From Paramacrobiotus metropolitanus (taxonomy: Eukaryota > Tardigrada > Eutardigrada > Parachela > Macrobiotidae), in the NCBI RefSeq assembly GCF_019649055.1, contig NW_026570226.1:1364001-1428000 (forward strand): 64,000 nucleotides of DNA, in the 5' to 3' direction. The notes beneath the pieces are model-generated. The model saw only the letters and a program-made list of their open reading frames with translations. It had not been told where the DNA came from and did not search any database. Shown piece by piece: positions 1 to 13,800 of this stretch (the first letter of the stretch is position 1; each line of letters starts with the position of its first letter). Position numbers and translations under genes: made by a program.

Positions 1-304
1 TAAACAATAAATTACAAACACGCATTTATGATGACAAAACACCACATATACTGATTGCATATATATATGCATTTCACCAAGAATAAATCGTTTACAAGGG
101 TCAAATTAAAAATCCAGCACATTTTCCTAATTCAACGTATTGTCTCCACGGCCCAAGGCAGTCCATCCCAAATTGTACGTCAAGTCTGTTCGTGCTTATC
201 ACAGGTTATGAGACTGCTGAAATGCATCAAGGCGTACGTGGAAGGAATGTGAAAATTATATCGCAGATACAGAATCCAGAGTAGAATTTCTGCTCGTTTG
301 GCCA

Positions 305-3300
305 TCATTCCTCAACTGGAGGGTCTTTGCGTGATAGTAGCCAATAAGTTGTCATGAGACCTTTACCCTATAAAAGTAAAATTATGTATTCCGGAACTTC
401 CATTGACATAATTAATACGGTGTCGTGCTGCTGCGCGACGCGCCTCTACCAGGTCAGAGACTCGGGTACGGAGTAGTCATACCTTTACGTTAACTTCACC
501 GCGTGTCTCCAGCGTAAAGCCGGGAAACTTTCCTAGTATGTCTTTGGTTGCCTGCGTGGTTTGTATGCGCATTGCTAATAACAAAAAGAGATTAGAAACC
601 ATTTTTTATTCGGCATAATCGCAGTCTAGGGATCTGAATATCCAGGACAGCGCTCATTTGTCAGCTGATTAAACTTGGTACTGACAATTTACTCGGTTAT
701 TGCTTGGTTATTGTTGTTTATTGCTGTATATTGCCCGGATTGTTTCAGACCGTTTCTAGCATTACACCGAAGCCTTATAACTATGTTAAGGTATGGTAAC
801 ATACGTTCTCCAGTTGATTCCATTCTGGAAGCTGTGTTTATGGAATCGCCAAACCTGAAAACCATGAAAACAAGATAGTTTGAAACGAAGTCTACGGTTT
901 TAAAGTGTTTGTCATGATCATGAGTTGCTCGATCTGGGACTTACAAACAATATCGCGGAGCTTTTAAGCCGATAATTCCGGCAACGCATGATCCTGTGAA
1001 TTTAACTTCCTTTTAAATATAGTTCACAAACTAACTTACATCTGCACGGCATTAAATTTTTGCTAAACCCGGTAGTACTTATGCTGAAGACATTTATAAT
1101 TATAAATCAAGCAGTATAAAGCAAGCAAGCAAGCGTTTATAAAACAAGCAGTGAAGCACGGTGCTGCACTTGCTGGTACTGAGAGCACAATACAGACCGC
1201 TCATTTTGGACAGTTTCTTTATTTTGCGATTCAGACTGCAGCTGCTCGTACTCGGAGCAGCCTGGGCATTTAAATAGGTAAAGAAACAGGTAAAAATAAA
1301 TGAACTGAAACACATCCAACACACCACTACTCGACCGTGGACCTTGGCCACTTTACTAACCGGAGTGCATTCCGCTGCGTATCCTTATATGCTCAGACGG
1401 TTTTTGTGGTATCTTAAAGTCCGGTATTTTTGCTAATATTTCCCTGGCAATTGTTGCTACTTCTTTGGCGTGGTTAATGCCATTTCTTATCGGCAACCCA
1501 CTAGCCACCTGCAATATTAATTTTTGCCAAATCTACCAGATACAGATTATTCAAACCAGTCAGTCACTGGGGCCCGTAGCCCGCATGTGCTTTTTAAAAT
1601 ATTTTCTTAACTCTGAAATAAATGAAAGTCCCTAAAATACTGTTGTTACTCAAACTAGAACTGTAGTGAGTACTTTGCTCGCAGCGCGATTCATTTGACC
1701 TTAGTCCCCTTACCATGTACGCATCACCTTTAACAAAAGATGCAAAACGGGTAAATTTTCACTTGAATCAAATAAGGTGAAAGATAATCGTTTACCAATG
1801 GTTTCCACTTTATAAGCATCATATTTCTCAACAATTTCGTCAAATTGTGTATAAAGGTCATTCAGAAGCGAAATGACATCCATGGGGGTGCAGGAAGCCG
1901 CAATTGTAGTGAAGCCAACAATATCGCTAAAGTAGACTGTCACCGTTTCAAAAAACTCTGGAAGAACTGTTTCCCCTTTCATCAGACTTAACGCCACCGC
2001 TCTACGAAATTCAAAAAGAACTAATATTGGCCACTTTTTAGGGTGAAAATTAACTTGAAAACTAACTTGGGTAACATCTGGCCAAGTAATTCTTCACTGC
2101 GCAACTTCTCTTCCATGAACTGCTGTGTTTTATAAGCAACTTGCTCTTCCAAATCTAATGCATATTTTTCCATCCTTTTGAGGAGATGGTCAACAAGGTT
2201 ATTTCCAGCAAAACCGCTAATCTTTCGCACCGTTTCGGCGATCTTCTGGAAGGTGGGTCGACTGACGGGAAATTCCGACCAACAGTTCTCCATCAAGGAA
2301 AATAGATCAGGCGAACAGGCAGCTCGTGGTACAGGAGGACGAATGGGCGGAGTCGTGCCACTCGCAATCTACAATTGGTTACTTTTGTCAACGAATGAAA
2401 GCACTGCAATAAAAACCAGTGACGCGCGCTTACGTCTAATAACAACTCAAAAGTTTGGTCCGTCAGTTGGGATGTATTTCCTGGCGACTCGTACGGTTCG
2501 GACCGCAAAATAATCTGCTGCAGAATAATGGAAAAACTATACACATCTCCTTTCTGGGTGCCTCGGACTGGCATTGGCATTTTGAGCAATTCCGGCGCGC
2601 GCCACAATAATGCTGTATAATCGCGTTCCGTTCTTTCTTTTTCTAGGGGAGCTACGTCTTTTGGATCTTGGAGTTTAGTTATTCCGTAATCGCAGATCCT
2701 GACTGACATTCGCCCATCAATCAGACAACTTAACGAGGTGAGGTAACCATGCGAATGTATGGGCGTGGCGTGTAAACAAAACATTCCCTGCAGCAAAAAA
2801 TAATCGGTGCCTTTAGCCACTGCCCAGTCTTCAGTTCCTAGGCTTTCTGGACATACTTCCACAATGTCGCTAATGAGGGAGTACTTGAAAGACCAGTCCA
2901 TTGTAAGAGATTTTTGACTAATAAGGTCATCCAAGCAACCTTTCTGGCAGAATTCGGCCATAATGTAAACTACCCAGTTAACTTCGTCCAAACACAGTCC
3001 GATAAAGCGTTGTAAATTGGAATGCCTAATTGCCTGGATCTGTAAACAACAGAAAAATGAAATAGCTCAAACTTCGTAACTGACCAAAACTGAAACTGAA
3101 CGACAATTTCGCTCTTCCGAACTTTAGCTTCTCATAAGGAGCAATGCATGCTTTCATCAGTTACAGTATACACAAAAACAGAAACATGTACTTTAAAAGT
3201 GAACACAACAGAGATATCGGTACAATCATAGATACCTGATTCATCTGTGCAATGATGTCAGGAGTCGGGCGAAAGGTTTTTTCGGGAACGACTTTTATGC

Positions 3301-6300
3301 CGATGGTTGTGGTCTGCAGCATAGCTGCCTTCCACGGCGAAACTGATTTGAGATACGAAGATCTTGTTACTTTAACGCTCTGTAAATCAAATACTGATGT
3401 TAAAAATCATTCCACTCTGGCAGCAGGTAAGCGGAAAACTCATCTTAATACACTGTGTAAAGGTCATTCATAACAAGGAAAAATCCAAAATACAGCAAAG
3501 TATACAGACTGCGATCACCGAAAAAAAGACGTGGTGCTGCCGTAAAAGATTACTGTGCACTTGCTTTATTCTGTGAGTACTGATAAAGGTTACTATTTAT
3601 TTTTTAGCAGAATAAATAATAAAAAAAATTAACTGCAGTAAACATAACAACTGCTGCGGCAGTGCATATATCATATGGACTATCACGTCCAGTACCGCTT
3701 GACTTGACAACAACCGGCTTTGCCCGTATAGCGATGGAATTTTATCCATGATATCTATTTCGTGCAGGCGATATCGCCACCAGTTTGGTTGAAGCGCCAC
3801 TTTATTTTTCCTGTAAGCAAAACAATAAATAAATTACCGTAATATATATACTGAAATTAATAATGTACCTTAGGCAGCTGAAGAAAGCAAAATATGGTAT
3901 TGCATGACATTTACTTTTGCGAAAACTATGTCTTACCCAGAATGCCTACATTCCTTACTTACATCAGAAAGTAGTATCCAAAACCGGCAATTCCTCCTCC
4001 GGCTAAAAACAGTATTACCACTACACTCACAACGGTAATCAGGACAACATCTGTGGATTCTGTAAAAGAGTTAAATGTCGCGATAAAAATATTAGTGCTT
4101 TAATTTAATTTTAATTTCTAAAGCATTTAACTGTATATCGTACAATTGGCATTATGGTTTTATGAACATTAAACGGCGTGCATATTCTCTAGAATATAAA
4201 AATGGGGAACACGTAGCTTAAATTTCCGTGTTTGTTAATTACTTTTTTCGGAAAACTACCTTTCTACCTAAATTCTACCTTTTTTCGGAAAACATTGCTG
4301 ATAATTTAAAGGCAAGAAAGAAACTAACTAAAAAGCTCTTTTCATATCCGTTGATTTGCTCCATTTATTCATTGGAAGATAAGCTTTAATTGGGTTAATC
4401 ACATTAACATAGGTTAAAAGCAAAATTACGCAGTTCATCATTTCAACACATAATACACTTCGTCCAGTCTCTTACCGATACAAAACGTTTCCTGAACACA
4501 AGCAGCGTTACCTCGCATTAAAGCAACACTGATTCTCTGCTTCAGAAACTGACTTGTGAGTGGACCGTTTCTCCTGTGTCCTCTCAAAAAGCGTCTCACC
4601 GAGTGTAGACATCTTACATTACGATTCTTTACCCCACACACCCATTGCTTCAAAAACCAAAGCAGAGAAATTAAAATTATCGCGTAAATATCCGTGCTTA
4701 TGGTTTTTCTTCGCCTCCGCCATGGTGGCGGCAGCGCCGGCTTCCTGGGATGTTTTGGCGATGTAGCTGGTGGCCGTGGTATCCGTGCAGGTGACATCCC
4801 ACACCCAGGATTTTCCTTGGCTGAAGGGAACTGAGGTCATGCCATCCGGTCTTTTCTGGGTATCGCGGTAAAGGCCTGGTGGCTCGAGAACGGAAGGGAT
4901 ACTGGCTGACCCACAGGCGCGATGAATCACATCTCTGATTTCATTATGACGGGAAATTTTCGCTTTCAGACGCTTCATTGGAATGCTTTTAATGTGTTAC
5001 TTCAATCACATTTTTAATAATTTACGCAAGTGTGTGTGGAAAGTGCAATATTACAGTTCTCTTGGCTTCCAGCGCTATAAACACTGCGTGATGTCAAATC
5101 AATAGATCAGGCGTCGGTAATTGTTTTAGATGATTAAATTTTTAGTAATGTCAATACGATGTCAAACGGTAAAGTGTGCGCGCGAGCTGCCCATGCGCAA
5201 TCCACTTGGGGCAGCCTTATGATTACTATTCAAAATTTTTCCCAGTTGGAAGTTGGGAGTTGGGAATATAATGCATTACTATATCAGTTGCATTGAAAAA
5301 AGTGGAACTTTTTCACAGACAAAGCAACGAGATTTGTCAAGTTTTTTTTTCAGCAAAGACACGCGTCACCGACATCTCATGGTGATGACCACACCATTGG
5401 TCGACACCATAACTAAGACAATGTACACCACACTAACCTCGTGCGCACTCCAAGCCTGAATATCCACATCTTGGCGTATCAGGAGGAAAAACTCCATTTG
5501 ATGCTCCCGGCCATATAGAAGGCAGTAAAAATTCTTCCTGTCCAGTATCCGGATCGATTCTAAGGAAAGGCTGCAGCAGTAATTGGGCAAACATTAAAAG
5601 TTGGCAATAACGACACTGAATCGTTAGAAACTGTGTCAAAGATTAAAATTCTAGAAATAAGTCTTACCTCATGCGAATTTGCGGCTTCATTGTATATTTT
5701 CATGTCGAACAAAACTTTCCGATCTCCCCGTACTGAGATATTGATGACTGTATTCAGCGGCGTAACTACAGTAGTATTCTTAAGCTGACTCAGCAAATTG
5801 CTTGTATCCAGAAAGGTTATATTCGCATCATACAGTCGTCTGACTGCGGTACAGAACAAGATAATGGCATCGTAATATCCCATGACGATCTGATCAATCT
5901 GGGAAACAGTTATGGTTTATTCTCATCACAGTAAAAGCAAACAGCCCTAGAGTAGAATGTACCTGATCGTAAATCCCGTACTTGTAGCCGTACTTTTCCA
6001 GAGCCAGCTCTTTAACGTCTTCAGAAAATTCTTTGAAACTATCGCCTTGGGATGTTCTTGCAATCGACAGCAAGACCAGCGATCTGAAGGAAAATTTTGC
6101 AATCTGCAAGTTAATAACTGCACTTAAAATACGCAACTTAGAACTTCTTGCTTTCGTATTGGAAATGCTCTGGTTGTGTTTTTCTTTTCTAGGCAAAACT
6201 TTGTAGCATTGTTGCACACATTTAATTGGAACCATGAAAGGAAATTTTAATGTTAAATAAGAATTCGTTAGAGTATTGTCAGAAATGACCCTACCATGTC

Positions 6301-8688
6301 GTATTTATCTCCCCGTTCCCAATCGAAATGACCTAGTACAAATGTACAACAGACATGTAACTGAATTAGGTGCACCCTTTCAAAACATTTTTTTTCTCCT
6401 TTCGGCTTATCTATATTTCGAATCACCCACCTTATATCTTATTACATATTTCACTTAATAAGTGCTAACCAGGTATCTCCTAATTTTGTATAATTACTTT
6501 CGTTTAATTACGTTTTCTTCAGTTAATTAACCGCAGTTTTACACGCTGTTTTTCTAGCATTTTTTGCATTATCGCCGTAAAATGAGCTCATTCACTTACC
6601 CCAGCTGTTACTGATGAATAATTCAATTCCCATATAAATCTGCATGTTGAAAAATTGATAACGACCAACTTTTTTAAAGACGAAAGATGGTTTTCCATTA
6701 AAAGTTTGTTATTTCATATGAAATAGCTATCGTGCTTACATAATGTCCATTTGTCATACCTAGAACAACAAATAATAGAAAATGCACGCACAATCTGTAG
6801 CAATGCATTTTACATTGACCAAGCAAATCTAAATTTTCATCGACGAATAGTGCTACTTGTTTGGCTTACCAAGGCGATTGGCTATTATCTGAAAAAAATC
6901 AGACAACCGGTATAATTACGAAAAGCTTTGTGAATTTCTGACCGTGAGTAATTGCCCCTTTAGTTAAGGTCTACTTAATCATCATTCATACACAAAGTAT
7001 TTTAATCCTTTTCAGCGCATCACTACTCTAGTAGCTGTACAGCACACCTTTGCGCCGCCGATTTTGTGTGCACGTTGCCATTTAGATATGTATTTATCGA
7101 TTTATAATATTGCACAGCCGAAAGAACAACTATTCTGCAGTAGGAAGGGCCTTTTCCTTGAACCCGAAAACGTTTACAGACATACCGAAGCACTTGAGAT
7201 AAGTTAATACTTGATATAAATACCCAGAAAAACTAATTATACGAAGGGACATCAACTTACCAACGTTCTCCTCACAATGGTCGAGTTGGCTAATATAATT
7301 ATGGCTATAAAGCATGCGACAAAAGATACAAACGATTGAAACAAATGCATTTTAGCAAAAACAAAAAAGCTTTCACTTGGACATCACTCACCGCGAGCAG
7401 AAGTATTGGCGTCACGCAGCAGGTTTTCAATTTGAGCATCCATTGAAGTATTATATGATGACACACGGGATACATATGCACTACGGAACTGATTGAATAG
7501 ATCAATTCGTGCCGCCCGTAAGTAGTAAATATAGTTATCACTGAGCTCCAAATAAAATGCATCATCTTTGTTCACGATAAGGTATGTATGGGTATAGTTA
7601 AACAGGTCCAGAAATTTTGCAAAGGCAGTGGCTATGGCCGTGGCTGTGTATGTGGTCCGTACAAGATATCGAAATTCCGGTCTTCCCATTCCAGTGCGAA
7701 CACTAAGACCGGACCCAGGAACGGGTATATGCACCCTTTTCTCGAACTCTGCGGCTTTATAAATATCAAAAGTGGCTTCAGTGCACCCTAAAATAAATGC
7801 ACTAAAGCGTAAAAAACATTATCTTCATAGTCAAAGTCGACAGTGAATCAGAATACCAGAATTTAAATTGTTCTTTATGTACGAGAGAAAATGTAAGATG
7901 AAACTAGACGTATTACAGACTTAAAGCTCAACTGTCCTTTTTGTTATGTAATTTGGCGCAGTGCTTTTTTGTCTTTGTGTTATTGCCGATTAAACGCGAA
8001 ATTCAAAGCGGTTAATTAATTTTTAATGGGCACTTACGGTACAAGAAGTATATTTTTAATGTATAAATTTTAACTATCAAGTAGTGTGCCACCGTCTGCG
8101 ACTTTTGTTAATAATTGAGTGGCAAATGCAAATAAAGAAGTGCATATTTCAGTGCATTTACGAATACGTTAATATTATACCGGTGCAAACAAAAAGCGTA
8201 CGAAATAATTTTTAATCGTCATTGTTTTGCTGTGCCACGTCCTGACCCTAAGCGTATATGAGCTGTGTATTGTTCAAATTTATTATTAATACACTTTTAC
8301 CTGGTCCAATGTATACATCGCATGTGACCCCTTCCACAACCCATTCCAAAAATCGGCTTAACGCTGTATTTTTTGGAGTGCAGACACCGCTGCTGCTCTT
8401 ATGCAGCCGTACGAGATGGAGATCTTTTGGCAAAATGAATTTGTTAGCATGCTGAACGGCAATATCCAAAGCTGCAGCAATTCGGTTGTAATCCACGATA
8501 GAATCCCGGCTGCCAGCCTCAATTATAGTGCACACTGTGATATTGTTTTGCGGCTGTAAGGAGGAATTATTATAAACACCACAATTTCCTCTTTCCATTC
8601 CATAAACACATCCATAATCACAACGTAAATGCAGGAGATTTATCATGGCAAAAAGTATTTTCCAAATTATACTGATATTTAGCTGCAT
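305..8688 (-). CDS. Receptor-type guanylate cyclase, copy 1 (23 exons, 1088 aa)
   Basis: Single-pass membrane receptor predicted to make cGMP from GTP on ligand binding. Exons, 5' to 3' on the minus strand: 8688-8301, 7787-7392, 7304-7261, 6888-6870, 6759-6740, 6639-6600, 6332-6295, 6103-5963, 5898-5668, 5570-5438, 4059-3963, 3810-3696, 3379-3236, 3039-2857, 2787-2434, 2368-2067, 2001-1796, 1727-1714, 1508-1361, 993-945, 854-805, 574-483, 367-305. They sum to 3267 nt with phases matching at each junction. Exon 1 gives a hydrophobic leader and the start of an ANF-receptor-like ectodomain (CDVYIGPG). The 4059-3963 exon is the transmembrane helix. The kinase-homology domain keeps CDYG (DFG equivalent) but has no HRD Asp. 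A coiled coil ([11 protein letters not shown]) precedes a cyclase domain with [24 protein letters not shown] and INTASRMES, so metal-binding Asps, the guanine-selecting Glu and Cys, and the catalytic Asn/Arg are all present. The ligand is unknown. Confidence 0.93.
4438..4978 (-). pseudogene. Retrotransposon C-terminal fragment in an intron of cyclase copy 1
   Basis: Inside the 1.38-kb intron between the last ectodomain exon and the transmembrane exon lies an open stretch from 4978 down to 4619. It encodes a motif-rich segment ([33 protein letters not shown]) that I recognise from the C-terminal region of non-LTR retrotransposon polyproteins common in invertebrate genomes. The frame breaks near 4619, and the expected continuation ([15 protein letters not shown]) reappears in a different frame, ending at 4438. 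No reverse transcriptase core was seen nearby. This is a degraded 3' fragment on the same strand as the host gene. The family assignment is from memory of related proteins; a protein search would settle it. Confidence 0.7.
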
Positions 8689-10846
8689 GGCGCTTCCAAA
8701 TCGAAAATGTATTATTTTCGGCGACGTTGAATGGATGAACGCAATCTATCAACCATGTACGGTAAATGCAGCACAAAGGCACGTGAAAACAGCGATTATG
8801 TTTAAATATTAATCAATTACCAAAGATATATGGCATTTTGTCTTACGGATACTTTGTTGGTAAGCCACGGAAGGGAGATGCATATAAAGCTCATCGACCG
8901 ACCGGTTACAAACTGTGCCTGCTGTTTTCACTTACGCAGTGACATTTTATTACACGCGATGACGTTCGTTCACGAATTGGCCTTGGAGATCAACAATCCT
9001 CGTCGACCAGTAGAAAACTGAAATAAAGGGAATTTAGTCCATAACTTAAAGTGCATCGAATTTACGTACCTCGATAGTCGCAGACAATTTGACGCAAAAA
9101 TTATAGATTATCCATAATTTCATGGAAAGCTAAAGCTGGTATGCATGCGCAATTAAAAGTACTCGTATCGTGCACTTTACGGAATTCCACCATTGCATTT
9201 GGCTGGACGTTATGATTACAAACCGGCATATCACTTACAGTTAAGTAATTGCTTTTGCCATTGATGACTCTCTTGAAGAGCTTTTGCTTGTTCAGTTAAC
9301 AATTAATGCCTTTATTAATATAATCCATCATTTTACATGTGAATGGATTTTATGAGCTGGGGAAATTGATTATCAGATTTTTTATATGTGCGGGAGGGGT
9401 TGATCAAGGTTTCTCCTGAATTCAGTGTTTTTACCTTGCTACACTTTTTGTTCATAGATAAATATAACGCAAGACAGGAAAGCGTGGGAGAACGAGACAC
9501 TGTGCACGACACTTGATTGAAATATATGTTATTATGTAGAACAATCAGGAAATCTATAAAGGCCGGACGGCATTTTTTAGCACTGCTGCATCATATCAAG
9601 CACATCCGGAATCACAGGTAGAGCAAAAATCAAAGTATCATAAGCGAAAAACTTGCTGCAGTCTTTCAGCAAAAAGTGGGAATAAAATACACTTCATTTG
9701 AAAAAGAAAGTGTTTGCACATGTATGTATAAGGGAATGCCGTGATCGTAATCGGAAATCCAATCATAATCAAGTTAGCCTTTTGACTGATGGACGTATAG
9801 TTTGGCCCAATTGGCAGAAACCGAAACCAATTGTAACCTTTAGCCAGGTCGCACTCATCGCGAAATTATAATGCAGGGAAATACAGGAGTACACATTACA
9901 AGCCGACATAAATCGTAAAGCATGACACATGACTGGATATATCTAACAAAGGAAAGCCTTAAACATATCTCCGATAATTTTTCTATAGGAACGTGCGCGA
10001 ATTAAAGTGGACGTTGAGAACCAGATACCTCGCGGCTCAATTGAGACACCTAGAGAAGTGTTTTGTAGGAGTGTGATTTTAGAGGAGATCATCATACCAG
10101 CTTCCGTGACGAGTAGAACATGCGTTGAAAATCCATGTTACGTAACCCCATGCTGCTGCGCCTTGGTAAATCAGGTGCATCAGCGATTAATTTCTTGTCC
10201 GACCCGACCATAAAGCACAAAGGCGTGGGATATAAGGTCACGCTTTGAGAGAACCAAATTATCATAATTGATACCGTGCCTTTACGTGCAATAGCGGATT
10301 CCAACATGACAGTAAAACAGAAAAAACTCTAATTTACCGATTGTGAGAGTATGTTCCGAAAATGGTCAACTCCGTATTAACGATAATATAAACACGAAAA
10401 AATTAGATGTACTATAGTAACAAGTTAACAACCGCCTGGATCCTTCAGTATGAAAAGAGTTTCCAGTTCACCGAAAGAATGTTATTATTAACACACAAAA
10501 CGGTCAAATCGGTGCGCCTCGATACCGAATTCTGTAATCAGTACGTTAAAAATTGCTAACGTAAACATTTAGACCATTTACTTTGAACAATATAATATTA
10601 CTCGTATTATGCACATAATCTGCATTGTACTAGGCCATGGGACATGATGTCATCATTCGGTCATAACAGTATAAATTATAATGGTGTAGATCCAGTTCAA
10701 AGTAATTGGATTAGACCGTAAAACGTTTTGCTAAAATTTTAGTGCGGATAGCCCAGAACAGAAAAATCAAAGTATAACATTTAACACATAAAAATCTGGA
10801 ACATCAGTTGCGTCACATAATAAATAAAAAGTGCACATAATAACCG
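8689..10846. other. Intergenic region between cyclase copies 1 and 2
   Basis: This 2.2-kb AT-rich stretch lies upstream of copy 1 and downstream of copy 2. I find no exon-like ORF with splice sites, no RNA gene and no recognisable repeat. It should hold the copy 1 promoter and the copy 2 3' UTR. Confidence 0.6.
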
Positions 10847-13800
10847 TCATTTATCAACGAGATCATTGCGTGATAGCAGCCAGTAGGTCGTCATGAGGCC
10901 TTTTCCCTAAAAGATATTTTTTTTGTTATTATCTTTAAAAGTTCTAAGCTGGCTTGTCAAGCCATTGATGGAAGTAATAATGGGATAATCCATGCTTTAC
11001 TACCGTAGTGTGAGCATTTACCGATTAATTATTATGTACATACCTTGACTTCAATCTGACCTCGCATCTCCAGCATAAAGCCCGAAAAATTGGTCAGTAC
11101 ATCTTTGGTTGCCTGACTTGTTTGAATTCTCATGGCTAGTTGGAATATCAAATTACAAAGCGTTAATCTCTAATCCCCAAATGCTGTATGTAAAAATTAA
11201 CGTAACGGTATGCAGCGTGTAGATTACTATCTGTACAAACAATAACTACAAAGTATTTCATAGTTTTATGATGACCTACGTTCGCCAGTCGATTCCATTC
11301 GGGATGCGGTATTTATTGAATCACCAAACCTACAACATTCCGCACCACAAACATTCCATAGTAGGCTTTTTGCTAGGGTAGAGCTTGCAAATTTCGGGCT
11401 TGTATTCTGGTCGTTACAGCCAGTACACTACATAGTACATACTAGTCTTTTAAAGCAAACTAAATGGCACAACTGACACATCAGATTGAGTTTTATTCCC
11501 TTACAGGCAGTATCGCGGAGCTTTTAACCCAATAATCCCAGCTACGCATGAACCTAAAAATAATTCGCTGTCGATAGTTTTACACGATCTTAAAAATGTT
11601 ACTCTAAAGTTAAAGTAACCTTCGCTTTAATTTTGCGTGCTTAATACATTGCAGCTGCAATGCATACAGATATATTATAATAAGTTCGTCCTAACCAGAA
11701 TGCATTCCGCTACGAATCTTTAAATGCTCTGCCGGCTTTTGCGGAATTTTTATTTCAGGTATTTTTGACAGGATCTCCAGAGCTATTGTGGCGACCTCCT
11801 TGGCATGGATTGTCCCGTTTCTTATGGGTAATCCGCTTGCTACCTTTATTAATAGAAAGGTATAACCTATGAATACTTAAACATGCTACAAGTTTAAGCA
11901 GATTAGGCCAAAGAGGAAAAACTGTCCGGAGGGACGCAGATCATCATTATTGTGGTACAATGTATGCTTTTCTTCCAAAATTCGTATGTTTAGTGTTTAC
12001 CATGTAAGCGTCGCCTATAACAGAAAACAAGATACAATATTGTTACAAAATGAATTCAGATTTCTATGATTTTATAATTTTACCAATTGTTTCCACTTTA
12101 TACGCGTCATGCGTCTCTACAATTTCGTCAAAATGTGTGTAGAGGTCATTGAGAAGGGATATAACATCCATGGGGGTACCGGAAGCAGCGATGTTGGTAA
12201 AACCAACGATATCGCTGAAGTACACGGTGACCATTTCAAAGAATTCCGGATGTACCGATTCTCCTTTTACTAAGCTCAACGCCACAGCTCTACAGTAGAA
12301 CATCCAAGCACTTAAGCATCTGTTTTTATCGACAACTGCAAACATATAAAAAGGTTTTACTTTGGTAACATTTGACTGAGCAATTCTTCGCTGCGCAACT
12401 TTTCCTCCATAAACTGCTGCGTTTTATACGCAACTTGCTCCTCCAAATCCGATGCGTACTTCTCCATGCGCTTGAGCAAATGATCAACCAGATTCCCACC
12501 AGCATAACCGCTTAAGCGTCGCACCGTGTCCTTAATTTTTTGGAATGTCGGTCGATTGACGGGAAATTCCGACCAACAGTTTTCCATCAGGACAAATAAA
12601 TCAGCTGAACAGGCGGCACGCGGCACAGGTGGGCGAATAGGTGGAGACGTTCCGCTGGCAATCTATTAATTAACGCAAAAGCTGTCAATATCAGGGCTGA
12701 TCAAAATTAATCATCAGATGTAAGTATAACAGTACTAGTAGCTAAATTATATGGAAATGGCTGTAGGCACTCCCTTTCAAAAATGGAAAATATCTATTTG
12801 TTATAACGCTATCCGCTCATATTTTCTTGACCTTATGAAATTTTGGAAATATTTTCGCACTTCATTAAGCCAATTAAGAAAGTGAAACTCTAACGCTGCC
12901 CAAAAAGCTAAAACATACTGGACGTGGCTATAGTATCACCTGTGCTTAAACTTCATTATCAGTACTTCTATGTGAAGAAAATGGCTGAAAAATTGTCAAA
13001 AATATCGTTGCGCCGTGTATCACAAACATCGCGTCGAAGAAAAGTTGCTTTGCAACAAGGTGCCTATAGTCCGCGGAAAACGGGATGCAAGCATAAATAA
13101 TCGAAAAGGAGTGCCAGTAGTAAACGGGGGTGAAAGGGGCGCCTACAGTAACACCCAAATCATATTACGAATACAATAAGGCATTCTTACGTCACATAAC
13201 AATTCAAAAGTTGTGTCAGTCAGCTGCGCTGCATTGCCTGGCGATTCATAAGGACCAGTGCGTAAAATTATCTGTTGGAGGATAATCGAAAAGCTGTACA
13301 CGTCTCCTTTCTAAAATAAATTTAAACCATTCTTGTTTTAATATTAATGCTACTCAGATCTTACAGTTGAATACATTTACTTGAGTGCCGCGTACGGGCA
13401 TCGGTAATTTGAGCAATTCCGGCGCACGCCAAAGCAGAACAGTGTAATCCCGCTCTTTTTGCTCGTTTCCTAGAGGAGCTGCATCTTTTGGGTCTTGCAG
13501 TCTGGTTACACCATAATCGCAAATCTTAACAGACAGGCGTCCATCAATCAAGCAATTCAGAGATGTCAGGTAGCCGTGCGACTGAATCGGGGAACCGTGA
13601 AGACAAGACATTCCCTAACCCAGTGACCTTTTAGTACTCCGCTGGACTTGTATCCGCTGCACTACCCTACACAGTTACACTTACTTCGGCAATATCGCTA
13701 ACGAGAGAATACTTAAACGACCAATCCATCACCAGGGATTTTTGATCCAAGAGGTCATCCAAGCAGCCCTTCTGGCAGAATTCCGCCATAATGTACACCA

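Noticed and set aside
1-304. Possible extra exon after cyclase copy 1
   Set aside because: The last exon of copy 1 ends with a clear stop at 305. The remaining sequence shows no coding pattern and is taken as 3' UTR or intergenic.
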